Shown here one piece after another: positions 7,440-15,289 of a stretch of DNA of 24,493 nt (the first letter of the stretch is position 1; the number at the start of each line of letters is the position of its first letter). The stretch covers positions 1 through 24,493 of the forward strand of contig CAKSJF010000037.1 of NCBI GenBank assembly GCA_934462945.1, in the 5' to 3' direction. A model generated the notes under the pieces. It made no database searches, was not told the origin of the DNA, and was given only the letters and a program-made list of their open reading frames with translations. This stretch comes from an uncultured Clostridia bacterium. GTDB taxonomy: Bacteria; Bacillota; Clostridia; UBA1381. The position numbers and the translations under genes were made by a program.

Positions 7440-10400
7440 TCAATGGTGTTCTGCCGCATCACTAAGCGGTATCATGCTTTTACGGTCTGCCCACAGCATT
7501 GCGCATACACGATCTGCATTTTGCAGTTTCAATTCATCAAGCGTTACAGCTGTGTTTCCCGAAATATCTTTCATTTTCACATCCATCAGCTTTCCCTCAC
7601 TGCTATAGCTTGCCGCAATCAGAACGCAGGGGCGTTCAACCTGTTCCGCTATGATCGTATCGCCGTCAAAGAACAGAAATGCTGACGGCTTTTCTGATGT
7701 AAAGCTGTCTTTTCCGTTTCTATACACCATATCTCCCGTAAAGTTCGGGAAAGCGTCTTTGCCGATTGTCTGACGCCATTTGTATGTGTTGTTATACAAT
7801 CCGCCGTTTAAGATATACGCAGCGCTGCCGGTGTTCCATTCTTTCACCGCTGCCGCTTTGTGGTTTGCCGCACCCGAACCTCCGAACGGCGTCGCACCCT
7901 CGCTGTACAGACAGTTTTTAATGCTGTTGCTGCAATTTCTGACTGTTCCGATTAAAGCCGAGCTGTTCGAAAAGCCTGCCGCATACGAGTTTTCAAGACC
8001 GCCGAAATTCCTATTGTTGATATAACCCAGAACACCGCCGATATGATAACCTTCTGTTCTTTGGTTATTGCCCGTAACGCTGCCGTTAAAGCCGCAGTAC
8101 GAAATTTTTACAAGGTTATTCGCATATCCCAGAATGCCGCCCATGCAGTCCCAGACTTTCGGCATATTTATCGTGCCGTTGTAGATGCATTTTTCGACAA
8201 GCAGCGAATCGTCTAAGCCCTGAGAGCTACCCACGACGCCGCCGACATGTATTGCTTCGCCGGAACCCGAAATATTTACATCGGAAACAATCCCCGATAT
8301 TATGGCGTTACCCTTTGCATTGCCGACAGCGCCGCCGATATGCGTATAATTTCCGTCTATTGTAATTGTACCGGAAATGCTGAAGTTTTTAACCGTGCCG
8401 CCCTTTACCACGCCAAAAAGGCTTTGCTTGTTTGCCGAAACATTTAATTCATAATTTGAAATTTTCTTTCCTTTTCCGTCAAACACACCCTGAAACGGCT
8501 TTGCTTCTGTACCGATTATAACTCTTTTTCCATCCAAATCAATATCATTTACCAAAACCGCATTCAGCATTTTTCCGCTATTAATCTGATAGGCAAACCA
8601 TTGTATTTGCTCAGCAGTTGAAATTTCAACAAAGCTGTCATTGTCCGAATCAACTGCCTTTGTCTCATATCCGCAGGCGCATGTGCCGGTATCGCCCAGA
8701 TCATGCATATGCGAAACCACGCTGACAGACTGTGAAATCTGATCGGTATACATATTTACAAGTTTGCCGTCCGCGCCTTGCAACGCATATCCGTCTTTTA
8801 CTAAATCCGAAACCAAGCCGCCGGAAACCGTGATATTTTCAAATGTTCCGCCGGTAATTTGCGCGTCAGTGCCGGTTGCTGTAAGATTTTTTACTGTTCC
8901 GCCCGATACATTTAACTGCGCGGAGTCCGAAATGTTTATTTTGTCCACTGTACCATACTTAATTTCAAGCTGCGATGTGCCGAAAAGCGAAATTTCACCG
9001 ACCGTTGCCGCATATTCAAGTCCAATCTTCATTTTTGTATTGCCGCCTAACGCAAAACCGCCTTTATCCGCATAATACAGCCTGAGCAGCTTTCCCTCAT
9101 TTTCTTTTTTCTGCGCCTCAGCCAACGCGTCCGAAAACCGAACAAAATACTTGTTGCCTTTTTGTGAACTGCCCGAATCGCCCTCCAGCATAGCAGCATT
9201 GATAACCACACGTCCGTCCTCCATCGGAACATCCATATATCCGGCATCACCCTTGATATAACATTGGAACGTATACACTCCCGGCTTGGTCGCAGTCGGA
9301 ATTTCTGCCGTCCATTCATCATTTTTGCTGAACCGGTACTGCATCACACCGCCGGTCACCTCCGGAATCAAACGCAGCAGTTGCTGAGGCTTGCCTGTGT
9401 AGGTGTAATACGGATCAATATTCCAAGCCATCGTTACATTTCCGTCCGGGTCAACCGCGGCATCACCTACATTATAGATCGGTTTTGATACCCCAATACG
9501 AATTTCAAACGGTTCTGTCTTTGTAATATATTTTTCAGTGTCAAGAAAATAAGTATTACCGTTATGTTCGACTTTCTTTTTACCAAACCATGTTGCCACA
9601 ACCGCATACACCTTATACGCGCCCACTCCCGGAAATGTATCAGAATAAAGCTGACCGTATGCAGTCGTATCTTTCACGGAATAATTCTCCCCCTTGCCGC
9701 TGTCGTACTCATAAAAGTCACCGCCCGTATCCCATGCCTTCAACTGCGTTTCGGTACCGTCCGAATTGATCATAAAGAATTTTTCAATTCTAAACCATGT
9801 CATTTCGTAATCAGGCGTTTCGTGAAAATTCATCGGAATTTTAATATCCCGTCCGGCTTTTACCTCCACATCAGCAATCGGATCTATTTTTAAGGAAACA
9901 GGACGCACAAGCGCATTTTCCATACGCTCGACCGCTGACACTTCATACCAATACAAATCATTGTCGTTTTCGTATCCTTTTTGCATGCAAAACGTGTCCT
10001 TGATTAGGTGGTCGGTGATGGTTTTTCCGTCTGTGACCGATAGCGTATGATAGGTTCCGCCGCCGACTCTGCCGCCTTTTCCAATTTTGCCGACAGGGAT
10101 ATTTCCGCTCCCAAAAACACCGGCACCGTTTTGCATAATCAAAGCATCACACGTGACATCATAGCCGTTTAAATCCAAAGTAAAATCGCCGTCAAGTATG
10201 ATTTCTCCGTCTGACGCAACCGCCTCAAACAACAAAAGACTGCTCCCTGCATTTTCCGGAAGCGCTGCCGCTTTGAGCGCCTCGGAAAACGTGTCAAAAT
10301 ATTCGTCAGGCTTGTTTTTGCAGATAATCTTTGCCGCATAGCTGCCCACCGACAGCGCCGCCTCCTCCGATACAACTCTCTTTTCGCCCGCGCCGAAAGC

Positions 10401-11621
10401 CAGTCTGAACGTGTAAACGCCCCTTTTTGCCGTTCCGTCCGATGTAAAAGTCAATTTTTCATCCGCAAAGGCTGCCGATATGCCGCTCGGCACATCCTTT
10501 GTCCACTCAATCTGCGGAATTTCCTCCGCTTTGATATTTTTCGTAATAAGCGAATATGAAACCTCGCTGCCAGCTTCTTCCAAAAGCTCCGCGCCGAAAT
10601 CGGTAATTGCAACATTGCGCTCGTTATTGCGCCATGCAACAATCGTTTTTGCCGCAGCATTGCCGGTTGTGTATTCATAGTAATTTTTAAAATTCGTACT
10701 GCTCTCATCGTCAGACAATCTTATAGAGGTACAGACTCTTGAAAGTGTTCCGTCAACGCTGTCCTCATCTGCATTAAGCTCCGGCGAGCCGTATGCAATA
10801 ACTTCCCCGTCAATGTTTGCACAGTCAATGCCGCTCTTTTCACCGACAGCATATAAAAATCCCTCGCTGTATTGCGGAAATACCAGCTTACCAGACGTTC
10901 CGTAGTCCTTTCCGCTTGCGGTCACTTTGCCGCCCGCAAGGACCAACCCGCCGCCTACACTCACACCAATACTTTCATTGTAGTATTTTCTGCCCGTCGT
11001 TGTTCCGCCCTTTGCAATCAGATGTCCGCCGTTTATCTGAACTTTATCATAACCCGAACCGTGCACGCCGCATGAAGACGAATTGTTTGCAAAATCAAGC
11101 AGGTCCGCTTTGTTGTCGCACTTCATTGTTCCGCCTATGGCTTCAAGCGTTCCGCTGTTTAATGTGAATGAACCGTTAACCGCTGCGCTGTACGCATTCC
11201 AGGATACGGGAAAATACTTTTCGGTATCCTCTGGCTCAAGATTTGAACCGTAAATGGTCAGCTTTCCGTCACCGCTTATCACTGCACCATTAAGCGCCAT
11301 TGTGTATATCACCTTAGCGGAACTTGTAATTACGCTTGTTCCGTTTAAAATGATGCTGCATGCAGGTCTTATCAAAAAGCCTGACCCATACTCTCCCACT
11401 CTCTCCGCAAAGTCATAATGAAAACTGTTAAATGTCAGCGTGCCTGCCTCTTTATTCCACACAAGCGTGCCGCCGGTTTGGTCAGCCCACACCGTGCTTT
11501 CCGTATCGTTATCAATAAAAATCCCCTCACCGGTCAGCTTCACTACATTGTCCTCCGCCAGCACCGGAACTGCCGGAAGTAATAAGATGATACTCAATAT
11601 CAGACAAATTATTTTTTTCAT
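7440..11621 (-). CDS. Large secreted protein with beta-helix-like and GLUG-like repeats
   Basis: The 1393-residue product starts with a typical Sec signal peptide (residues 1-22, cleavage after VLA). Residues about 25-300 are Gly/Asn/Ser-rich beta-helix-like sequence (GTLTFNSF, LNGAVISGDGKLTIYGS). Two similar modules begin near residue 443 (YFDTFSEALKAA) and near 830 (YFVRFSDALAEA). A HMHDLGDTGTCACGYE segment lies near residue 972. Residues about 1060-1215 contain GLUG-like repeats (HIGGAVGNAKG, HVGGVVGSSQG, CMGGILGYANN, HIGGVLGYINN). The C-terminus (LMDVKMKDI...ADRVCAMLWAD...MIPLSDA) resembles a terminal module common in large clostridial secreted proteins. I see no S-layer homology domains, LPXTG motif or C-terminal membrane anchor, so it may be released or held by another mechanism. 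AAGGAGAG precedes the ATG. A surface adhesion or polymer-binding role is inference only. Confidence 0.85.
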   Translation of the reverse strand: MKKIICLILSIILLLPAVPVLAEDNVVKLTGEGIFIDNDTESTVWADQTGGTLVWNKEAGTLTFNSFHYDFAERVGEYGSGFLIRPACSIILNGTSVITSSAKVIYTMALNGAVISGDGKLTIYGSNLEPEDTEKYFPVSWNAYSAAVNGSFTLNSGTLEAIGGTMKCDNKADLLDFANNSSSCGVHGSGYDKVQINGGHLIAKGGTTTGRKYYNESIGVSVGGGLVLAGGKVTASGKDYGTSGKLVFPQYSEGFLYAVGEKSGIDCANIDGEVIAYGSPELNADEDSVDGTLSRVCTSIRLSDDESSTNFKNYYEYTTGNAAAKTIVAWRNNERNVAITDFGAELLEEAGSEVSYSLITKNIKAEEIPQIEWTKDVPSGISAAFADEKLTFTSDGTAKRGVYTFRLAFGAGEKRVVSEEAALSVGSYAAKIICKNKPDEYFDTFSEALKAAALPENAGSSLLLFEAVASDGEIILDGDFTLDLNGYDVTCDALIMQNGAGVFGSGNIPVGKIGKGGRVGGGTYHTLSVTDGKTITDHLIKDTFCMQKGYENDNDLYWYEVSAVERMENALVRPVSLKIDPIADVEVKAGRDIKIPMNFHETPDYEMTWFRIEKFFMINSDGTETQLKAWDTGGDFYEYDSGKGENYSVKDTTAYGQLYSDTFPGVGAYKVYAVVATWFGKKKVEHNGNTYFLDTEKYITKTEPFEIRIGVSKPIYNVGDAAVDPDGNVTMAWNIDPYYTYTGKPQQLLRLIPEVTGGVMQYRFSKNDEWTAEIPTATKPGVYTFQCYIKGDAGYMDVPMEDGRVVINAAMLEGDSGSSQKGNKYFVRFSDALAEAQKKENEGKLLRLYYADKGGFALGGNTKMKIGLEYAATVGEISLFGTSQLEIKYGTVDKINISDSAQLNVSGGTVKNLTATGTDAQITGGTFENITVSGGLVSDLVKDGYALQGADGKLVNMYTDQISQSVSVVSHMHDLGDTGTCACGYETKAVDSDNDSFVEISTAEQIQWFAYQINSGKMLNAVLVNDIDLDGKRVIIGTEAKPFQGVFDGKGKKISNYELNVSANKQSLFGVVKGGTVKNFSISGTITIDGNYTHIGGAVGNAKGNAIISGIVSDVNISGSGEAIHVGGVVGSSQGLDDSLLVEKCIYNGTINMPKVWDCMGGILGYANNLVKISYCGFNGSVTGNNQRTEGYHIGGVLGYINNRNFGGLENSYAAGFSNSSALIGTVRNCSNSIKNCLYSEGATPFGGSGAANHKAAAVKEWNTGSAAYILNGGLYNNTYKWRQTIGKDAFPNFTGDMVYRNGKDSFTSEKPSAFLFFDGDTIIAEQVERPCVLIAASYSSEGKLMDVKMKDISGNTAVTLDELKLQNADRVCAMLWADRKSMIPLSDAAEHH

Positions 11622-11689
11622 GTATGCTCTCCTTAAAATTCTGATTGAACCGTGCCGCCCGATTCGATCGCACGCCCGATACTGATATT

Positions 11690-11718
11690 ATTTTACCATT
11701 TCTTTTCCTCTCTGTCAT
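11690..11718 (-). promoter_or_regulatory. Candidate promoter of the GLUG-protein gene
   Basis: Minus strand ATGACA, 17-base spacer, TAAAAT, about 70 bases before the start codon and just downstream of the long yebC terminator hairpin. This would make the large gene a separate transcription unit. Confidence 0.6.
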
Positions 11719-11746
11719 CATTCCAAAGTATGAAAAACAAAAAAAT

Positions 11747-11800
11747 ATACATGCATCATCACAAAAATACGGTTCGGTACTTTTGTAATAATACATGTAT
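11747..11800 (-). terminator. Very long hairpin with T run after yebC
   Basis: Two 24-base arms (11747-11770 and 11777-11800) flank a six-base loop. As minus-strand RNA every position pairs, four of them as G-U wobbles; as plus-strand RNA the same four positions would be A-C mismatches. ATTTTTTTGTTTTTC follows on the minus strand. It is therefore a terminator for the yebC transcript, with an unusually long stem. Confidence 0.85.
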
Positions 11801-11825
11801 CGTTTGTGTTTTCTATCAGGAATGC

Positions 11826-12569
11826 TTATTCCTCGTCCTCATCCTCCGGAGCGTCCCAGTTGTGGTACACGTTCTGCACGTCGTCGTTATCTTCCAGGTT
11901 CTCCAAAAGCTTTGTCATCATCAGAATCTGCTTTTCATCCTCCAGGCTTACCTTTGTCTGCGGAATCATCGTGATTTCTGCCGAGGACAGCTCATATTTT
12001 TTCTCTAAAATATCACGCACAGCATGGAAGTCCTCCGGGGAGGTAACAATTTCAAAATAATCATCCTCTGCCGAAAAATCCTCTGCACCCGCCTCCAGGC
12101 TATCCATCGTCAGTTCGTCCTCATCCGCTCCGGTATCCCGGTCGATTGTGATGATACCCTTTCGGTCAAACAGAAAGCTGACACAGCCGTTCTGACCAAG
12201 ATTTCCGCCAAACTTATCAAAATAGTGGCGGACATCTGCTGCGGTTCTGTTCCGGTTATCACTCAAAGCCTCTACAATCACCGCCACACCGTTTGGTCCA
12301 TAACCCTCATAGGTGATGTTTTCATAGTTATCCGCATCCGTACTGCCGGATGCCTTTTTGATCGTTCTTGCAATATTATCGTTCGGCATATTTGCTGCAC
12401 GACCCTTTGCAATTGCATCCTTTAAGCTGGAGTTATTGTCCGGATCCGGACCTCCTGCCTTGACTGCAACAATAATTTCACGTGCAATTTTTGTAAAAAT
12501 CTTTGCTCTCTGAGCATCATTTGCGCCCTTTTTACGCTTAATGGTGCTCCATTTTGAATGTCCTGACAT
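11826..12569 (-). CDS. yebC: YebC/PmpR-family protein (TACO1 type)
   Basis: The 247-residue product starts MSGHSKWSTIKRKKGANDAQR and includes the conserved NDNIARTIKKASG and YEGYGPNGVAVIVEALSDNRNRTAADVRH segments. The C-terminus is very acidic (ending in EDEDEE). The family includes proteins described as transcriptional regulators and, more recently, translation factors that relieve ribosome stalling. The ATG at 12569 is chosen over the open upstream frame because the family start is MSGHSKW and GGAGAG lies upstream. It follows jag in the same direction, separated by 152 bases that contain a structured element. Confidence 0.95.
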   Translation of the reverse strand: MSGHSKWSTIKRKKGANDAQRAKIFTKIAREIIVAVKAGGPDPDNNSSLKDAIAKGRAANMPNDNIARTIKKASGSTDADNYENITYEGYGPNGVAVIVEALSDNRNRTAADVRHYFDKFGGNLGQNGCVSFLFDRKGIITIDRDTGADEDELTMDSLEAGAEDFSAEDDYFEIVTSPEDFHAVRDILEKKYELSSAEITMIPQTKVSLEDEKQILMMTKLLENLEDNDDVQNVYHNWDAPEDEDEE

Positions 12570-12584
12570 ATTACTCTCCATTCC

Positions 12585-12600
12585 GCCGCACGAAAGCGGC
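12585..12600 (-). repeat. Small hairpin just upstream of yebC
   Basis: GCCGC / GCGGC arms with a six-base loop lie 16 bases before the yebC start codon, next to its ribosome binding site, and directly after the larger nested structure at 12610-12703. It has no T run. Confidence 0.5.
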
Positions 12601-12609
12601 ATAAATTAG

Positions 12610-12703
12610 AACGCGGAAAATACGCAAGCACATTGTCCTCATAAAGGGTCTGGATGCTCCAGCCCCCAAAAGGCGACAAGCTGCGCAGCGTATTTTTCAC
12701 GTT
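12610..12703 (-). ncRNA. Unrecognised structured RNA element between jag and yebC
   Basis: On the minus strand this 94-base stretch folds into one long interrupted helix. Going inward, the helices are AACGTG / CGCGTT, AAAATACGC / GCGTATTTT, GCGCA / TGTGC, TTGTC / GACAA, a 7-by-8 internal loop, GGG / CCC, and CTGGA / TCCAG with a GCA loop. Two pairs are G-U in minus-strand RNA but A-C on the plus strand, which points to a function in the operon transcript; one single-base mismatch instead favours plus. There is no T run, so it is not an intrinsic terminator. I do not match it to tmRNA, SRP RNA or RNase P RNA, and it is too short for a typical 6S RNA. It could be a leader of yebC, a processing site, or one copy of a genomic palindromic repeat. 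Confidence 0.5.
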
Positions 12704-12721
12704 TTCGCTTATCTGCGTTTA

Positions 12722-13480
12722 TTATTCTTCTGTTTCCCGGCTTGCCTGATATGCCTCAAAGCTTTCTGCCTTTTTAAATTCTCTGCGCGGAGCCGGCGCT
12801 TTATGATAGGAATAGGATGACCGGCGTGTGGTCTGCGGCACATTCTTCGGCGCAATCACAACTTTCCGGTACGGATCCTCACCTACCGAGAAAGTGGTTA
12901 CATCCGGATGATCCTGCAAGTGTGCATGAATAATTCTTCTCTCATACGGGTTCATCGGCTCTAAGGTATACTTTTTAGAGGTTTTTGCAACTTTCTGCGC
13001 AAGACGGTCTGCCAGAGCAAGAAGCGCAGTTTCTCTCTTCGCGCGGTAGTTCTCCGTATCTAAAATTACCTTGATATAATCGTCATTTTCACGATTTACA
13101 ACCAGAGAAGTTAAGTACTGGAGACTGTCTAACGTTTCTCCACGCTTGCCGATTACGATTCCCATACGGTCGCCGCTTAATTTAACCTTTAAAACATCGC
13201 CCTCGTCCTCCACATGAATATCCACATCAAGATTCATAGCGCCGAACACGCTCTTTAAAAAGGTGGATGCGAGTACCGGGTTTATATTCTTAATTTCTGC
13301 ACTGATTTTTGCATCCTTTGATCCGATTCCTAAAAAGCCCTTTGCAGCCTCCTCCAGAACGGTAATTTCCAAATCATCCGGGCTGTCTACATGCAGCTCC
13401 TGCACTGCCAGTGCAACTGCTTCCTCAACGCTTTTTCCCGTTTTTTCTGTTTTTCTCAGGAACTTTAACAACGAAATCAT
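12722..13480 (-). CDS. jag: Jag/KhpB RNA-binding protein
   Basis: Jag (SpoIIIJ-associated, also KhpB) is an RNA-binding protein linked to cell-envelope and division control. The product has the three expected parts: an N-terminal Jag domain (KTGKSVEEAVALAVQELHV, LGIGSKDAKI), a KH domain at about 110-140 with the loop GKRGETLDSLQYL, and an R3H domain at about 177-210 (NPYERRIIHAHL). A basic tail follows. The ATG at 13480 gives 252 residues and a 56-base overlap with the end of yidC, but AGAGAGG abuts it directly. A TTG at 13471, nine bases after that site, is a plausible alternative start. Translation is likely coupled to yidC. Confidence 0.93.
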   Translation of the reverse strand: MISLLKFLRKTEKTGKSVEEAVALAVQELHVDSPDDLEITVLEEAAKGFLGIGSKDAKISAEIKNINPVLASTFLKSVFGAMNLDVDIHVEDEGDVLKVKLSGDRMGIVIGKRGETLDSLQYLTSLVVNRENDDYIKVILDTENYRAKRETALLALADRLAQKVAKTSKKYTLEPMNPYERRIIHAHLQDHPDVTTFSVGEDPYRKVVIAPKNVPQTTRRSSYSYHKAPAPRREFKKAESFEAYQASRETEE

Positions 13481-14375
13481 CCTCTCTTTTCTTAAAATAG
13501 TTATTCAGAATTGCCTGCTGAACAATCTGCATCACATTTGAAATAATCCAGTAAAGACCCAATCCGGAAGGCAGTGTGAACGCAAAGAAACCGGTCATAA
13601 TCGGCATCATCAGGTTCATGCTCTTTGACATCTGCGCCGCAGGATTATCTGCATTTTCCGGTGTTTTTGTCATTGCCTGTGACTGTTTCATCGAAAGCCA
13701 AGTGGTCAGAATTGCAACCGCCGGAATCAGAATTAATAAAATCCGGTCAACATGGGTAAACATGCCTGCAAGCAGGTATTCCACGCCCTTATAAGGCACA
13801 ACAGACAGATCCAGACCTAAAAAGTCAAAATTAATCGCCCACTTATCCTGCGCGCCGTTTAACATCTGACTCCAGGTAGACAGCTGAATCTGAGACATAT
13901 TAATCAGCTGATCGGTGGTGTAATCTTTCAGCTTTCCGATCACATCCGGAAATTCTGTCACCATCCGGGACACCAGATCGGTGATGTGAGAAACATTCTC
14001 CGCCAGCGAAAAATCAATATTTAATAAGTACGTCAACGGTTTTTGAATGACGCGGTATAATCCGATCAAAATCGGAAACTGAATCAGCATTGGCAGACAT
14101 CCGCCCGTCATGCTGACGTTATTATCCTTGTAAAGCTTCATTGTCGCCTGCTGAAGCCGTTCCTTATCATTTGCGTATTTCTCCTGAAGTTCCATCAGGT
14201 ACGGCTGCAGTTTCTGCTGTTTCCGCATTGCCTTCTGCGAATGAATCGTCAGCGGCATCAGGATGAGCTTAATGATAATCGTAAAGAAAATAATGGACAA
14301 ACCATAATTCTGGACAATGTCATAAATCATCCGAATTAAAAAGCCCATCGGCCTGGTGATTAAGTATTCAAACAT
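13425..14375 (-). CDS. yidC: YidC/Oxa1 membrane protein insertase
   Basis: YidC inserts and folds membrane proteins, alone or with SecYEG. The 316-residue product has the short Gram-positive architecture. A hydrophobic segment at about 15-42 is followed by the cytoplasmic amphipathic hairpin (QKAMRKQQKLQPYLMELQEKY). Further segments include GGCLPMLIQFPILIGLYRVI, ILLILIPAVAILTTWLS and FTLPSGLGLYWIISN, and the tail is basic (ending KNRKNGKKR). No lipobox cysteine is visible near the N-terminus, unlike Bacillus SpoIIIJ. It is 30 bases downstream of yidD and overlaps jag, the standard arrangement. Confidence 0.97.
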   Translation of the reverse strand: MFEYLITRPMGFLIRMIYDIVQNYGLSIIFFTIIIKLILMPLTIHSQKAMRKQQKLQPYLMELQEKYANDKERLQQATMKLYKDNNVSMTGGCLPMLIQFPILIGLYRVIQKPLTYLLNIDFSLAENVSHITDLVSRMVTEFPDVIGKLKDYTTDQLINMSQIQLSTWSQMLNGAQDKWAINFDFLGLDLSVVPYKGVEYLLAGMFTHVDRILLILIPAVAILTTWLSMKQSQAMTKTPENADNPAAQMSKSMNLMMPIMTGFFAFTLPSGLGLYWIISNVMQIVQQAILNNYFKKREDDFVVKVPEKNRKNGKKR

Positions 14376-14405
14376 GTTTGTTCCTTTCTTTTTGTCCGGA
14401 AAAAT

Positions 14406-14618
14406 TTACGGAACCGGGTCATAACCGCCCCGGTGAAACGGATGGCATTTTAAAAGCCGCCGGATTGCCAGATATCCGCCCTTGAATGCTCCATACTTTG
14501 AAATTGCCTCATAGGCATACTGCGAGCAGGTCGGAATAAAGCGGCAACAGCCTGTCCCCGTATAGGGAGAGATTGCTCTCTGATAAATTCGGATTGCATA
14601 CAGCATCAGCTTTTTCAT
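14406..14618 (-). CDS. yidD: Membrane protein insertion efficiency factor YidD
   Basis: YidD is a small membrane-associated protein that helps YidC-dependent insertion. The 70-residue product matches the family end to end: RIYQRAISPYTG, the cysteine motif CCRFIPTCSQYA at 24-35, GGYLAIRRLLKCHPFHRGGYDPVP. Its first 110 bases lie inside the 3-prime end of rnpA in another frame, and only a weak AGAAAAG lies before the ATG, so expression probably depends on coupling with rnpA. Confidence 0.96.
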   Translation of the reverse strand: MKKLMLYAIRIYQRAISPYTGTGCCRFIPTCSQYAYEAISKYGAFKGGYLAIRRLLKCHPFHRGGYDPVP

Positions 14619-14955
14619 CTTTTCTGATCAACTCCAGCTTATGAAACGCATATCGGATATCCTTTGAAATCTGTGCATAGTTTTTCCCCACAGCTCGTTT
14701 CCGGGCAACAATCACAATATCATATCCCGGCAAAATCCGATCCTCACACAGACGGTAGGATTCGCGCATCAACCGTTTGACACGGTTTCTGACAACAGCC
14801 TTTCCAATCGTTTTGCCGCAGGTCAGCCCCAGTCGGTTTTGTTTCTGCCGGTTCTTTAGCGCATACACAACTGCATAGCTGCCGCAGACAGTCTTTCCCC
14901 GATAATACAAACGGCGGAAATCCTTATTTAATTTAATCGGCACCGTTTTCTTCAT
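14509..14955 (-). CDS. rnpA: Ribonuclease P protein component
   Basis: RnpA is the protein subunit of RNase P, which matures the 5-prime end of tRNAs. The 148-residue product has the early aromatic/basic segment LNKDFRRLYYRGK and the signature KAVVRNRVKRLMRESYR, followed by the GYDIVIVARKRAV strand. The conserved core ends near residue 114; the family is usually about 110-125 residues. The last 36 codons overlap yidD in another frame and encode a non-basic tail (NPNLSESNLSLYGD and on) that looks like a by-product of the overlap. GGAAGGA lies 14 bases before the ATG, and an in-frame stop just upstream rules out an earlier start. Confidence 0.95.
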   Translation of the reverse strand: MKKTVPIKLNKDFRRLYYRGKTVCGSYAVVYALKNRQKQNRLGLTCGKTIGKAVVRNRVKRLMRESYRLCEDRILPGYDIVIVARKRAVGKNYAQISKDIRYAFHKLELIRKDEKADAVCNPNLSESNLSLYGDRLLPLYSDLLAVCL

Positions 14956-15001
14956 AAAAAATCAAAACTAATTCCTTCCAGACATGATGTTTTTAAATGT
15001 T

Positions 15002-15033
15002 AAAAAAGGCAAAAAGCATAAGGCATATGCCTT
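15002..15033 (-). terminator. Possible attenuator between rpmH and rnpA
   Basis: On the minus strand AAGGCA (15033-15028) can pair with TGCCTT (15011-15006), or alternatively GCATA with TATGC inside, and a run of seven T follows. It lies 20 bases after the rpmH stop codon. Partial termination here would lower rnpA expression relative to the very abundant L34. The stem is short, so this is tentative. Confidence 0.45.
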
Positions 15034-15053
15034 GTTACTTTCCGCCTTACCTG

Positions 15054-15188
15054 TTACGCTGACAGCTTCTTTCTGCCTCTTGAGCGTCTTCTTGATAAAA
15101 TTTTTCTGCCTGATGCAGTTGCCATTCTTTTTCTGAAGCCATGCTCTTTCTTTCTCTGGCGTTTTTTCGGTTGATAAGTTCTTAACAT
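15054..15188 (-). CDS. rpmH: 50S ribosomal protein L34
   Basis: L34 is a 44-residue, very basic protein of the large subunit. The sequence begins MLRTYQPKKRQRKKEHGF and continues with the conserved RKRMATASGRKIL and a basic C-terminus RRRSRGRKKLSA. The open frame extends 18 codons further upstream, but the ATG at 15188 is correct because it gives the standard protein and follows GGAGG by seven bases. It is the first gene of the rpmH-rnpA-yidD-yidC-jag cluster and has a strong promoter. Confidence 0.97.
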   Translation of the reverse strand: MLRTYQPKKRQRKKEHGFRKRMATASGRKILSRRRSRGRKKLSA

Positions 15189-15260
15189 AGACGGACACCT
15201 CCTCAAAAACAATATTCTTTTCTCTAATATCCGCCGTAGCAAAAATTAGACATCATATTA

Positions 15261-15289
15261 ATTATAAAGATTTTTTCAACAATTGTCAA
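15261..15289 (-). promoter_or_regulatory. Consensus sigma-A promoter of rpmH
   Basis: Minus strand TTGACA, 17-base spacer, TATAAT, a perfect match to the vegetative consensus. An inverted repeat, ATTTTTCAA / TTGAAAAAAT, flanks the -35 region, and the upstream sequence is rich in A and T. The start site would lie about 65 bases before the rpmH ATG. Confidence 0.93.

Noticed and set aside
7440..11621. S-layer homology or sortase-anchored protein
   Set aside because: The C-terminus has no SLH-type repeats, no LPXTG motif, and no hydrophobic segment followed by a basic tail.
12422..12700. 92-codon minus-strand frame spanning the jag-yebC gap and the start of yebC
   Set aside because: Two thirds of it is an out-of-frame reading of yebC, and the rest crosses the RNA structure at 12610-12703. 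No ribosome binding site was seen.
12610..12703. 6S RNA, SRP RNA or tmRNA at the jag-yebC gap
   Set aside because: The length is half that of a typical 6S RNA, the SRP GGAA tetraloop motif is missing, and there is no tRNA-like end or tag-coding part. I therefore left the element unassigned.
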